The position numbers were made by a program, and so were the translations under genes. Shown here piece by piece: positions 1 through 6,490 of a stretch of DNA of 6,965 bases. This DNA is from Thermogutta sp. (GTDB taxonomy: Bacteria > Planctomycetota > Planctomycetia > Pirellulales > Thermoguttaceae). The stretch's first letter is position 1. Every line of letters begins with the position of its first letter. The notes under the pieces were generated by a model that did not search any database, was not told the origin of the DNA, and was given only the letters and a program-made list of their open reading frames with translations. The stretch is taken from NCBI RefSeq assembly GCF_014359955.1, contig NZ_JACIYL010000175.1, positions 1 to 6,965 on the forward strand. The letters run 5' to 3'.

Positions 1-1
1 A

Positions 2-607
2 AAAATCATCACCGTGGATAGCCCGAGCGTCGTTCGGCAGGCCCTCTCCGTTTCGCCCACAACCCCCGAGTGTTTCCTCGTCCATGAGATCGGCGACGGC
101 CACTGGTACGGCTATCTTTGGGGGCGCCCCGTGGCCGATTATTTCCGGCTCATCGGCAACCGGCGAAGAATCGCTTCCTGTCTTCACGCGGATACGCTTC
201 GAGAACTGACAGAAATCCTTCTCGGTCCACCGCTGGGTGTAGCCCGGGATGACCTCGATCGGGTGGGACTTTTCGCCTTCATCCACGTGGATTTCAGCGC
301 ATCCCGGGGCTATCGCACCCGGCGCCGCGTGGCCAGCATCGAATGTCGCGCCCCGTTTGTCCCCAGGAATTTCCGCTTCGTCTGGGACCCGGTGGCGGAT
401 GACTTCACGGTGGCTTTGCCCGATGACGGCAAAAACGCCCACGCGGCCACTGGCGACGATCTTGCCGACTGGTTTGCCAGCCCCGTTTTTGAACTTTTCC
501 GCCAATTCATTTCCGGGCTTATGGAGAAGAATGCACGCTATCTTGCCGATGTGCGAAAAGAGGTGCTGGCGTTCTACCGCGAACACCCTGAACTCATCCG
601 GCGATAA
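2..607 (+). CDS. Unrecognised soluble protein, 3' part (N-terminus probably outside window)
   Basis: I do not recognise this family. The frame is open to the left edge. The first possible start is a GTG at 14, but the bases before it (aaaaatcatcacc) contain no ribosome binding site, so the true start probably lies upstream; from that GTG the product would be 197 residues. The visible protein has no membrane segment, no signal peptide and no metal-binding Cys/His cluster. It has an aromatic stretch near residues 30-45 (HWYGYLWGRPVADYF), a middle part rich in Arg and Phe (FAFIHVDF, then FVPRNFRFVWDP), an acidic loop, and a charged, apparently helical C-terminus (EKNARYLADVRKEVLAFYREHPEL). Composition and codon use match the neighbouring genes, and there is no frame break, so it looks like a genuine cytoplasmic gene. 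It converges on hemH with 39 bases between the stops, so a shared operon is excluded. Function unknown. Confidence 0.7.
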   Translation, partial: KIITVDSPSVVRQALSVSPTTPECFLVHEIGDGHWYGYLWGRPVADYFRLIGNRRRIASCLHADTLRELTEILLGPPLGVARDDLDRVGLFAFIHVDFSASRGYRTRRRVASIECRAPFVPRNFRFVWDPVADDFTVALPDDGKNAHAATGDDLADWFASPVFELFRQFISGLMEKNARYLADVRKEVLAFYREHPELIRR

Positions 608-646
608 TTTCCATCCAACTGTGGTCCCCGCGGCACTTTTGACCGT

Positions 647-1654
647 TCAGCCTGGGGGGCAGCAGTCCACGGGGCACACATCCGCACAGGCGGGCAGTTG
701 CCCGATAGCCCGCCTTTCCGGCCGTCCGTTCAGGCGCTCTTCAATCATCTCGCAGAGACCGGCCACAAAAGTGGGATGGGTTCCCACCGTTCCAGCACGG
801 AAAAAACCGATTCCCAATTCTCTGGCGAGGCCGGCCGCCTCCACATCGAGGTCGTACAGCACCTCGACATGATCGGAAAGAAATCCGATGGGGGCCACCA
901 GGACGGCACCAGCTCGCTCCGTTTCAGCGATCGAACGAAGCACATCGAGGATATCGGGCTCCAGCCAGGGAACGTGCGGCGGTCCACTCCGACTCTGATA
1001 TGCAAGCTGCCAAGTGGTGAAGCCGGCGGCCTCGGCCACCAGACGGCTCGCTTCCTCAAATTGCATGACGTAAGGAGCCCCGGCAGCCATCGCCATCGGG
1101 ATACTGTGGGCGGTGAAGACAAGGTGGATTGACGCAAATCCCGCCTTTTTTGCCGCTTCATGGGCCTCCCGAACGCGATCCGTCATCGCCGCCACAAATC
1201 CAGGATGATTGAACGGTAACCGCAGGCGATCAATTTCCAGCGTGGCAGCGCCACAGGCTTCCCGGGCCCTCGTCAGATCCTCCAGGTATCGCCGGCAACT
1301 GGAGTACGAACCAAATACCGAGGTCACCACCGCCAGGGCCCGCCGCACGCCGTTTTTTACCATCTCGTCGATCGCTTCCTCCAAAAACGGATGCCAGTTC
1401 CGGTTGCCCCAGTAAACGGGCAGCCGATAACCGCGCCGACTGAGTTCGTCCTGCAGCGCCTTTTTGAGCGCCCGACAATGGTCGTTGATCGGACTGCGGC
1501 CGCCCAGGTGATAGTAGTGCTCGGCGACTTCTTTCAGACGAGCCTCGGGAATATTTCTTCCCCGGGCAACGTTTTTTAAAAACGGCATCACGTCTTCGGC
1601 ACACTCCGGCCCGCCAAAAGATACCAGTAAAAGGGCATCGTAAGAGGGTGACAT
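647..1654 (-). CDS. hemH: Ferrochelatase (HemH/CpfC type) with C-terminal cysteine cluster, probable [2Fe-2S] enzyme
   Basis: Inserts Fe2+ into a porphyrin (protoporphyrin IX or coproporphyrin III) in the last part of heme synthesis. The 335-residue product has the usual family length. It opens with the typical ALLLVSFGGPE motif (7-17) and has YHLGGRSPIN (48-57). The catalytic His is H183 in FTAHSIP, and the conserved Glu is E264 in GFLSDHVEVLYDLD, matching the numbering of the Bacillus enzyme. The YQSRSGPPHVPWLEPD stretch (219-233) resembles actinobacterial/monoderm CpfC proteins more than the E. coli type. C120 in the YSSCRRYLEDL motif, together with the tail cysteines C323, C327, C331 and C332, resembles the ligand set of [2Fe-2S] ferrochelatases; cluster binding is inferred. 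No membrane segment is seen. The ATG at 1654 is preceded by AAGGGAG (1664-1658), which supports this start. The gene stands alone, divergent from sulfatase 1. The natural substrate cannot be decided from sequence alone. Confidence 0.96.
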   Translation of the reverse strand: MSPSYDALLLVSFGGPECAEDVMPFLKNVARGRNIPEARLKEVAEHYYHLGGRSPINDHCRALKKALQDELSRRGYRLPVYWGNRNWHPFLEEAIDEMVKNGVRRALAVVTSVFGSYSSCRRYLEDLTRAREACGAATLEIDRLRLPFNHPGFVAAMTDRVREAHEAAKKAGFASIHLVFTAHSIPMAMAAGAPYVMQFEEASRLVAEAAGFTTWQLAYQSRSGPPHVPWLEPDILDVLRSIAETERAGAVLVAPIGFLSDHVEVLYDLDVEAAGLARELGIGFFRAGTVGTHPTFVAGLCEMIEERLNGRPERRAIGQLPACADVCPVDCCPPG

Positions 1655-1797
1655 GGGCTCCCTTCTGTTAATGGATGAAAGTGCGCAAAATTTTTTGACA
1701 ACGCGCTCCGGACTGAGTCATCCCCGGTTTTCCTCAGCAGCGAGTAACGCCCCCCGATCTCGCCGCGACCTTCGGCCGGAGGGAAATTCAGCTCGGG

Positions 1798-1816
1798 GGA
1801 CCTGCCTGTCAGGTCC
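1798..1816. repeat. Perfect 7-bp inverted repeat (GGACCTG-N5-CAGGTCC)
   Basis: GGACCTG (1798-1804), a 5-base loop CCTGT, then CAGGTCC (1810-1816). It would form a stable GC-rich hairpin in RNA from either strand, or serve as a dyad operator. No T-run follows on either strand, so it does not look like an intrinsic terminator. It lies about 145 bases before the hemH start and 262 bases before the sulfatase start. It could also be one copy of a dispersed repeat; this cannot be told from one window. Confidence 0.5.
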
Positions 1817-1835
1817 ACATTCCGACGTTGAGTAA

Positions 1836-1878
1836 TCCAATTCACGGACCGATCTTGGTCTGCTCAGTCCAATTCCCG
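1836..1878. repeat. Direct repeat pair TCCAATTCMCG, 32 bases apart
   Basis: TCCAATTCACG at 1836-1846 and TCCAATTCCCG at 1868-1878 match at 10 of 11 positions. The start-to-start spacing of 32 bases is close to three helical turns, which fits two protein-binding sites on the same DNA face. Between them sits a small dyad, GACC-N6-GGTC (1847-1860). A regulatory role is inferred only from position between divergent genes. Confidence 0.35.
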
Positions 1879-1920
1879 TTTCACCGTTGGGGCCATTCAT
1901 GAGTTGCCCCTACCACGCAT

Positions 1921-1991
1921 CGAACGTTTGGCTTCTCATAGGCTCATACAAAACGTGGGGATCGGTCACGCCTTCTGGCAACGAACGTCTG
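1921..1991. repeat. Direct repeat pair CGAACGTYTG, 61 bases apart, upstream of sulfatase 1
   Basis: CGAACGTTTG (1921-1930) and CGAACGTCTG (1982-1991) match at 9 of 10 positions. The first copy can also pair with CAAAACGT (1949-1956) with one bulged A, enclosing a tandem CTCATA (1935-1940, 1943-1948). The second copy ends just before the AT-rich run at 1992-2004, a plausible promoter core for the sulfatase gene, so the pair could be activator or repressor sites. Support is positional only. Confidence 0.3.
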
Positions 1992-2063
1992 TTTAAAGTA
2001 TTTTACCGGAAGAGATGCGTCTGACCTGCCGCCGAGCGGGAATTGAGATCAAAATCCATTTTT

Positions 2064-2070
2064 GGGGAGG
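2064..2070 (+). promoter_or_regulatory. Ribosome binding site that fixes the GTG start of sulfatase 1
   Basis: GGGGAGG lies 7 bases before the GTG at 2078. The in-frame ATG at 2015 would add 21 residues (rich in Arg and other polar residues) before a good signal peptide and has only a weaker purine run (GGAAGAG) immediately in front of it. The GTG start is therefore preferred. Confidence 0.8.
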
Positions 2071-2077
2071 CACCCTC

Positions 2078-4006
2078 GTGATTCGCAGCTTGATTGTCTG
2101 TCTGACCCTGGTCAGTTTCGGCAACTTACTGGCGGCAAGGGCCGAAAGCACTGCCCCACCGGCCGGTTCGCGACGCCCTAATGTGGTCTTCATTCTGGCC
2201 GATGATCTGGGCTGGCGCGATCTTGGGGTCTATGGGAGCACCTACCACGAAACGCCGAACATCGACCGTCTGGCCGCGCGGGGGCTGCGTTTCACCCAGG
2301 CCTACGCCGCCAATCCGCTCTGTTCGCCGACTCGCGCCAGCATCCTCACCGGCCTTTATCCCGCGCGAATCGGGATCACCGCGCCGGTGTGCCATCTGCC
2401 GCAGGAAATTCTTGAGAAAGGCCTCACCGCGCCACAACCCCATGTCCGCATCCAGGTGGCCAACAGCCTCACGCGTTTGAAACCGGAGTACATCACTCTG
2501 GCAGAGGTGCTCCGCGGCGCAGGTTACGTCACGGCGCATTTCGGCAAATGGCATCTCGGCCACAGTGGGCCCTATGAGCCTAAAGATCAGGGTTTTGATT
2601 TCGATTTTCCGCATACGCCGCAGGTTCCCGGTCCGGGCGGGGGTTATCTCGCCCCGTGGAAATTCATCAAAGACCCCGCGATCCAGGGCGCACCGGGAGA
2701 GCACATCGAAGATCGCATGTCGGCAGAAGCCGCCCGGTTCATCCGCAACAACAAAGACCGCCCGTTCTATCTCAACTACTGGTGTTTCTCCGTTCACAGT
2801 CCGTGGAGTGCCAAGCCGGAACTTGTGGAATACTTCCGGCAGAAAGCCAATCCCGACTCTCCCCAGCGCAATCCGGTGTATGCGGCGATGGTGAAGAGTC
2901 TCGACGATGCCGTGGGACGGATTGTAGCAGCTATCGACGAATGCGGACTGGCCGACAAAACGATCATCATCTTTTTCTCCGATAACGGTGGCTTTGCCTA
3001 TCCTCCGCAACGGGAAGGGAATCGTCCTGTGGACACCCAACCACCGGGATACGCTCATATCCCGGCGACCAGCAACCTGCCGCTGCGAAGCGGCAAAGCC
3101 TCCATCTATGAAGGCGGGACCCGCGTGCCGTTTATCGTGGTCTGGCCCGGCCACACCCAACCCGGCACCGTCACCGAGAGTCTCTTCAGCAGTGTCGATT
3201 TCTTCCCCACCATCCTGGAAATGTGCGGGATCGATCGCTCCCGTTACCATGTGGACGGAATTTCTCAGGTTGCGGCCTTCGAGGGCAAAGGCTCCCCGCG
3301 CAAGGAAGTCTTTTGCCACTTTCCCCACGGCAGTGAAAATCAGGCCCGAAATATCCCCGGCTTTCTGCCGTCCGCCTATTTGAGAGAGGGGGATTGGAAG
3401 CTTATTCGGTTTTTTGCCGCCAACCCCGACGGAACCGATCGATTTGAGCTGTACAACCTCGCTGAGGATATCGGGGAAAATCACAATCTGGCTGACAAGT
3501 ATCCGGAACGCGTTGCCGCCCTCCGCATCAAACTCGAAAAGTACCTGGCGGACACCGAAGCGGTTATTCCGCGGCAGAACCCCGATTACCGAGGCGAGGC
3601 CGCCAAGGACCCGCTCCTCGGCTGGAAGGCCCGCAATTGCCAGGCCGAAATCCGGGAGGGAAAGCTCCGTTTGACGGCCACGGCCGCTTCGCCGTTTCTC
3701 GGGTACGCGGTGGGACAGCAGCGCGGCCCGTTGCAGGTCGCCTTTCGCCTTTACGTTCTGCGAACCGCCGCCAACTCTCAAGGAAAACTTTCCGGCAAGG
3801 TGGAGTGGCTCCCGCCCTCGGGAGAACGGCCGGCTCCCGTACCGTTCGAGATGACCTCCACGGGGCCGCAAACCGTGCTCGTGGAAGTTCCGTGGACAAA
3901 ACCCATCGGTATTGTGCGCATCTACCTGCCGGAGGGGTGTCGGGAAGCCGAGGTGGAGTGGATCGAAATCACCGGGCCAGGTCAGAAAAAGCGCTTCGAC
4001 TTCTGA
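2078..4006 (+). CDS. Secreted formylglycine-dependent (type I) sulfatase with extra C-terminal domain
   Basis: Hydrolyses sulfate esters, most likely on a glycan, after export; the substrate cannot be read from the sequence. Counting from the GTG start (642 residues), residues 1-22 form a Sec signal peptide with a probable cut after AARA. The alkaline-phosphatase-fold sulfatase domain follows: NVVFILADDLGW with metal-binding D42/D43; CSPTR with C82 as the residue converted to formylglycine; GKWHLG with K157 and H159; SVHSPW with H240; SDNGG with D302/N303; and LRSGKASIYEGGTRVPF with K340. All key residues are present. The sulfatase part ends near NPDY (501-504). About 130 further residues form a beta-rich, Trp-containing tail lacking in sulfatase 2, perhaps a glycan-binding module (inference). 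Activation needs a formylglycine-generating enzyme encoded elsewhere. The gene is divergent from hemH and converges on epsI with a 39-base gap. Sulfatase identity is certain; subfamily is unknown. Confidence 0.96.
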   Translation: MIRSLIVCLTLVSFGNLLAARAESTAPPAGSRRPNVVFILADDLGWRDLGVYGSTYHETPNIDRLAARGLRFTQAYAANPLCSPTRASILTGLYPARIGITAPVCHLPQEILEKGLTAPQPHVRIQVANSLTRLKPEYITLAEVLRGAGYVTAHFGKWHLGHSGPYEPKDQGFDFDFPHTPQVPGPGGGYLAPWKFIKDPAIQGAPGEHIEDRMSAEAARFIRNNKDRPFYLNYWCFSVHSPWSAKPELVEYFRQKANPDSPQRNPVYAAMVKSLDDAVGRIVAAIDECGLADKTIIIFFSDNGGFAYPPQREGNRPVDTQPPGYAHIPATSNLPLRSGKASIYEGGTRVPFIVVWPGHTQPGTVTESLFSSVDFFPTILEMCGIDRSRYHVDGISQVAAFEGKGSPRKEVFCHFPHGSENQARNIPGFLPSAYLREGDWKLIRFFAANPDGTDRFELYNLAEDIGENHNLADKYPERVAALRIKLEKYLADTEAVIPRQNPDYRGEAAKDPLLGWKARNCQAEIREGKLRLTATAASPFLGYAVGQQRGPLQVAFRLYVLRTAANSQGKLSGKVEWLPPSGERPAPVPFEMTSTGPQTVLVEVPWTKPIGIVRIYLPEGCREAEVEWIEITGPGQKKRFDF

Positions 4007-4045
4007 TCTGTCTGCAAAAAGGATACCACGGCAGAAGCTCGCCGA

Positions 4046-4819
4046 TCAGTGTGAATTGCCCCTGGCGGCATCGTGCGCGAGCATCCCGCCGGAGAACGCT
4101 TCCTGCAATCGTGCGTCGAGGACGGGCAAAAGAACCGCCGCGAATCGGAGAGCTGGACTTTGATGGGGTAATTGCCCCAGAGGCGACTCGGCCACCACGT
4201 AAAGTTTGACGAGCGGACGACGTCCGCCGTACATCCATCGCGGAAAACGAGGTGCCCGCCAACCGCGGCCATCATTCCAGCTCCAGAACACCCGCAGTCT
4301 CGTCACCCCGGTGGGCTCGCTTTTGGTAAAAACTGCGGTCATGAATTCCGCCTGGCGGGTCGGTCCCCCCGACTCCTGCGCGGAATAGCTGACGGTGAAC
4401 GGTTGCGGAGACGTTTCCATCACGAATCCGGCCCCGGGATAGCAGGCGTCCGGAGTGTGGACCGCAATATCACGGGACCACCCGGCAAGAAGATAGACCG
4501 TTACCGAATCCCCCTGCGTTTGATCGCGATAGGTCGTGTTGAACAGTGCCCGGGCTCCGCTGATTTGGACCACCCGCGGGTCTGGCGGAACCACTTCGCT
4601 GGCCTTCCACACGTCGATGGAAAGGGGAACCTGTTCCACAGCCTGGGCCAGGGGATTGAGAGCCAGCTCGGCATCGCTGGACTGCCATCGAAAACTCCAA
4701 TAGCCCTCGACAATGGCCCCTGCCACCACGACGAAGGCGGCAATCCAGAAAGGGCCCAAACTGCGCAACAAGGCGAGAATCGTATCTCTTCGCGTTCTTC
4801 CTCGGTCGGTCATCGCCAT
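4046..4819 (-). CDS. epsI: Exosortase-associated EpsI family protein (DUF3485)
   Basis: EpsI family proteins occur with exosortases and exopolysaccharide loci, and as the C-terminal part of some exosortases; their biochemical role is poorly known. The 257-residue product has a short basic N-terminus, one membrane segment at about 17-38 (LLRSLGPFWIAAFVVVAG) and then an extracytoplasmic domain. The signature is HTPDACYPGAGF (121-132, with conserved C126), preceded by VYLLAGWSRD and followed by FWSWNDGRGWRAPRFPRW and VKLYVVAE, all typical of the family. The start is uncertain. The ATG at 4819 places the basic residues just before the membrane helix; ATG 4813 and GTG 4852 are alternatives, and none has a strong ribosome binding site. 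It is the last gene of the leftward cluster, 52 bases after the sulfatase 2 stop, which suggests co-translation from one message. No exosortase lies in this window, so it is probably further along the locus to the right. Confidence 0.9.
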   Translation of the reverse strand: MAMTDRGRTRRDTILALLRSLGPFWIAAFVVVAGAIVEGYWSFRWQSSDAELALNPLAQAVEQVPLSIDVWKASEVVPPDPRVVQISGARALFNTTYRDQTQGDSVTVYLLAGWSRDIAVHTPDACYPGAGFVMETSPQPFTVSYSAQESGGPTRQAEFMTAVFTKSEPTGVTRLRVFWSWNDGRGWRAPRFPRWMYGGRRPLVKLYVVAESPLGQLPHQSPALRFAAVLLPVLDARLQEAFSGGMLAHDAARGNSH

Positions 4820-4871
4820 CTTTTTCGTTGGTCCCAGATCGGCGGCTACCACCCCACGCGGCAAATTCCCA

Positions 4872-6359
4872 TCACCGGCGGCGGGCGACCCGCCCGTCGG
4901 GTTTTTTGGGATCGTAATTCGGATTCGCCGTGGGATAACGCGCCCCCACATCGACGAGCCAGTCTTCCAGGAGCTTCTTCAATTCGGCAACTTTTGCCGG
5001 GTATTGACTGGCCAGATTGTGCTTCTCACCGATATCCTCTTCCACGTTATACAGTTCCCAGGAATCATCGTCTTCGTACCAGTGAATGAGCTTCCACGGA
5101 CCTTTTCGTACCGCCGCACTGGGGGCTCCCCCCTGGTTGCCGTAATGGGGATAGTGCCAGAACAGCGGTCGGTCCGCGGGGAATGTCCGATTGCGGAAAA
5201 GAGGCACCAGACTCAGACCGTCCACCTTGTACTTGGCGGGATCTTCCCCGGAAAGCTCAACAATTGTCGGGAAAATATCCACACTGCAGATGGGCGTCGT
5301 GCAGGTCGTCCCCGGCGAAACGACCCCCGGCCACCGCACAATGAAAGGAACCCGAATGCCCCCTTCGTAGATCCATCCTTTGCCTGCCCGCAAGGGAAGA
5401 TTGGATGTTGGCCAGCCCTCGCTGGTGGAAAGCCCCCCGTTATCGCTGGTGAACATAACCACCGTCTTTTCCGCGAGCCCAAGTTCGTCGAGCTTGCGAA
5501 GGACCTTTCCCACGGCCTGGTCCATGGCTTCCACCATTGCGGCATAAACCGGATGTTCCTGCACCAGCCGTACTTCGCGAGGCCCTTCCTGCCCGAACTT
5601 TTCCACCAGCCCAAGTCGCTTTCTTTTCTCTTCATATTTCTGGCGAAGATCTTCCCGCGCCATCAATGGCGTGTGTACCGAGTAAAAACACAGGACAGCC
5701 AGAAATGGCCCCTCTTTGTGCTGCTCAATGAACTTCGCCGTTTCGGTGGCCAGGCGATCGGGCAAATGCTCTCCCGGCGGACCATCGGGGAGTCGCGGAT
5801 TGCCATACGGGGAAAAGTACTTGTTTCCGCCATATGGCCCGCCCTGCCCCGTGCCACCCATGTTGATATCGAAACCCTGATTTTCCGGCCAGTAACCTTC
5901 CGGTCCAAGATGCCACTTGCCAGCAAAGAATGTCGCGTATCCTCTCTGTTTGAGGACTTCCGCAAATGTTACCTCTTCCAGGGCCAGTGCCGTTCGGTAC
6001 GGAGCGGGCAAAAGCCGCGTGTTCCGTTTCCAGGCCTCCGGCTGGGCAGCCCCGATGTAGTCTGTGATCCCCACCCGCTGCGGCCATTTGCCGGTCATAA
6101 TCGCCGCCCGGGTCGGGGAACATACCTGGCACGCGGCATAGGCATCGAGAAAACGCATCCCTTCCGCCGCCAGACGATCCACGTGCGGCGTCTCGTAGAA
6201 CTGGCTACCGTAACAGCCCAGATCCGCCCAACCCAGATCGTCCACCACGAAGAGCACGACATTCCAGCGACCATCCTCGCCGGTGTCAGCCAGGGAACCA
6301 TTCCCCCAGCACGCAAGGGCCAGCATCGATCCCAACAGGATGCACCAATTCCGCACCAT
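4872..6359 (-). CDS. Secreted formylglycine-dependent (type I) sulfatase, between kinase and epsI
   Basis: Predicted periplasmic sulfate-ester hydrolase of 495 residues, the usual single-domain length. The start at 6359 is chosen because GAGGAGG lies 6 bases upstream; an ATG at 6419 would put 20 unrelated residues before the signal peptide. Residues 1-24 are a Sec signal (hydrophobic ILLGSMLALACWG, cut probably after GSLA). Domain motifs: NVVLFVVDDLGWADLG (D40/D41), CSPTR (C80, the formylglycine residue), GKWHLG (K148, H150), FYSVHTP (H229), TSDNGG (D306/N307) and LRAGKGWIYEGGIRVPF (K327). All catalytic and metal positions are intact. It is clearly a paralogue of sulfatase 1, sharing SNLPLR, VD-FPTI, ELYN-EDIGE-HNLA and NP-Y blocks, but it stops soon after NPNY with a short basic tail. 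It lies 131 bases after the BY-kinase gene and 52 bases before epsI on the same strand, so its substrate may be a sulfated surface polysaccharide (inference). Confidence 0.96.
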   Translation of the reverse strand: MVRNWCILLGSMLALACWGNGSLADTGEDGRWNVVLFVVDDLGWADLGCYGSQFYETPHVDRLAAEGMRFLDAYAACQVCSPTRAAIMTGKWPQRVGITDYIGAAQPEAWKRNTRLLPAPYRTALALEEVTFAEVLKQRGYATFFAGKWHLGPEGYWPENQGFDINMGGTGQGGPYGGNKYFSPYGNPRLPDGPPGEHLPDRLATETAKFIEQHKEGPFLAVLCFYSVHTPLMAREDLRQKYEEKRKRLGLVEKFGQEGPREVRLVQEHPVYAAMVEAMDQAVGKVLRKLDELGLAEKTVVMFTSDNGGLSTSEGWPTSNLPLRAGKGWIYEGGIRVPFIVRWPGVVSPGTTCTTPICSVDIFPTIVELSGEDPAKYKVDGLSLVPLFRNRTFPADRPLFWHYPHYGNQGGAPSAAVRKGPWKLIHWYEDDDSWELYNVEEDIGEKHNLASQYPAKVAELKKLLEDWLVDVGARYPTANPNYDPKKPDGRVARRR

Positions 6360-6365
6360 GAGGCA

Positions 6366-6372
6366 CCTCCTC
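6366..6372 (-). promoter_or_regulatory. Ribosome binding site fixing the start of sulfatase 2
   Basis: GAGGAGG on the minus strand ends 6 bases before the ATG at 6359-6357. It decides in favour of the 495-residue product, which starts directly with a basic residue and a hydrophobic signal sequence. Confidence 0.8.
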
Positions 6373-6445
6373 GCAGCTATGACAGCGGCCAGGGCTTTTT
6401 CCCAAGCGAGACCATGCACCCGCCGACCGTTTCAATCCATTTTCC

Positions 6446-6464
6446 CCAACGCCTGCCCCGTTGG
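6446..6464 (-). repeat. Hairpin-forming inverted repeat in the kinase-sulfatase gap
   Basis: CCAACG and CGTTGG form a perfect 6-bp stem around a 7-base loop, starting 26 bases after the kinase stop codon in the direction of transcription. It is followed on that strand by GGAAAATGG, so there is no U-tract and it is not a standard intrinsic terminator. It could be an attenuating or mRNA-stabilising hairpin between the kinase and sulfatase cistrons, or chance. The rest of the 131-base gap shows no clear promoter. Confidence 0.35.
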
Positions 6465-6490
6465 AACACTGCCGCACCAGAGCATCCCGT

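Larger units (their letters stand above)
1655..2077. other. Divergent intergenic region between hemH and sulfatase 1
   Basis: These 423 bases hold no convincing gene: the short open frames here lack family similarity that I can recognise and lack good ribosome binding sites. The region must contain the promoters for hemH (leftward) and sulfatase 1 (rightward). No clear -35/-10 pair could be fixed. A TTGACA sits at 1695-1700 without a matching -10 box, and the AT-rich run at 1992-2004 (TTTAAAGTATTTT) is the best place for a sulfatase promoter, about 75 bases before its start. Notable structure: the hairpin at 1798-1816, the direct repeats at 1836/1868 and 1921/1982, a tandem CTCATA at 1935 and 1943, and an 8-base inverted pair GGACTGAG (1710-1717) / CTCAGTCC (1863-1870) that could be chance. 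Confidence 0.6.

Noticed and set aside
621..640. Possible terminator between the first gene and hemH: weak stem GTG..CAC with inner CC/GG followed by TTTT
   Set aside because: Only five base pairs, interrupted by a bulge, and a T-run of four bases; too weak to call.
249..872. 207-residue plus-strand frame overlapping the first gene and hemH
   Set aside because: It overlaps two better-supported genes, has low-complexity Ser/Pro/Arg composition and no ribosome binding site or family marks.
1695..1725. TTGACA at 1695-1700 as a sigma-70-like -35 box
   Set aside because: No acceptable -10 box at 16-18 bases on the plus strand; it also lies far from the sulfatase start.
2126..3871. 581-residue open frame on the minus strand opposite sulfatase 1
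   Set aside because: Shadow of the real gene. Its similarity to parts of the other antisense frame (such as QTVDVRR against QTIHVRR) only reflects the conserved sense-strand sulfatase motifs of the two paralogues.
4007..4045. Possible bidirectional terminator between sulfatase 1 and epsI (TCTGC 4011-4015 with GCAGA 4031-4035)
   Set aside because: A 5-bp stem with a 15-base loop and no T-run is not convincing.
3637..4209. 190-residue plus-strand frame spanning the end of sulfatase 1 and the end of epsI
   Set aside because: Arg-rich shadow composition, and it overlaps both real genes in other frames.
6285..6359. Lipoprotein signal in sulfatase 2 (Cys after MLALA)
   Set aside because: The residues before the Cys (A-L-A) do not fit a normal lipobox, and a good signal peptidase I site (GSLA) follows a few residues later.
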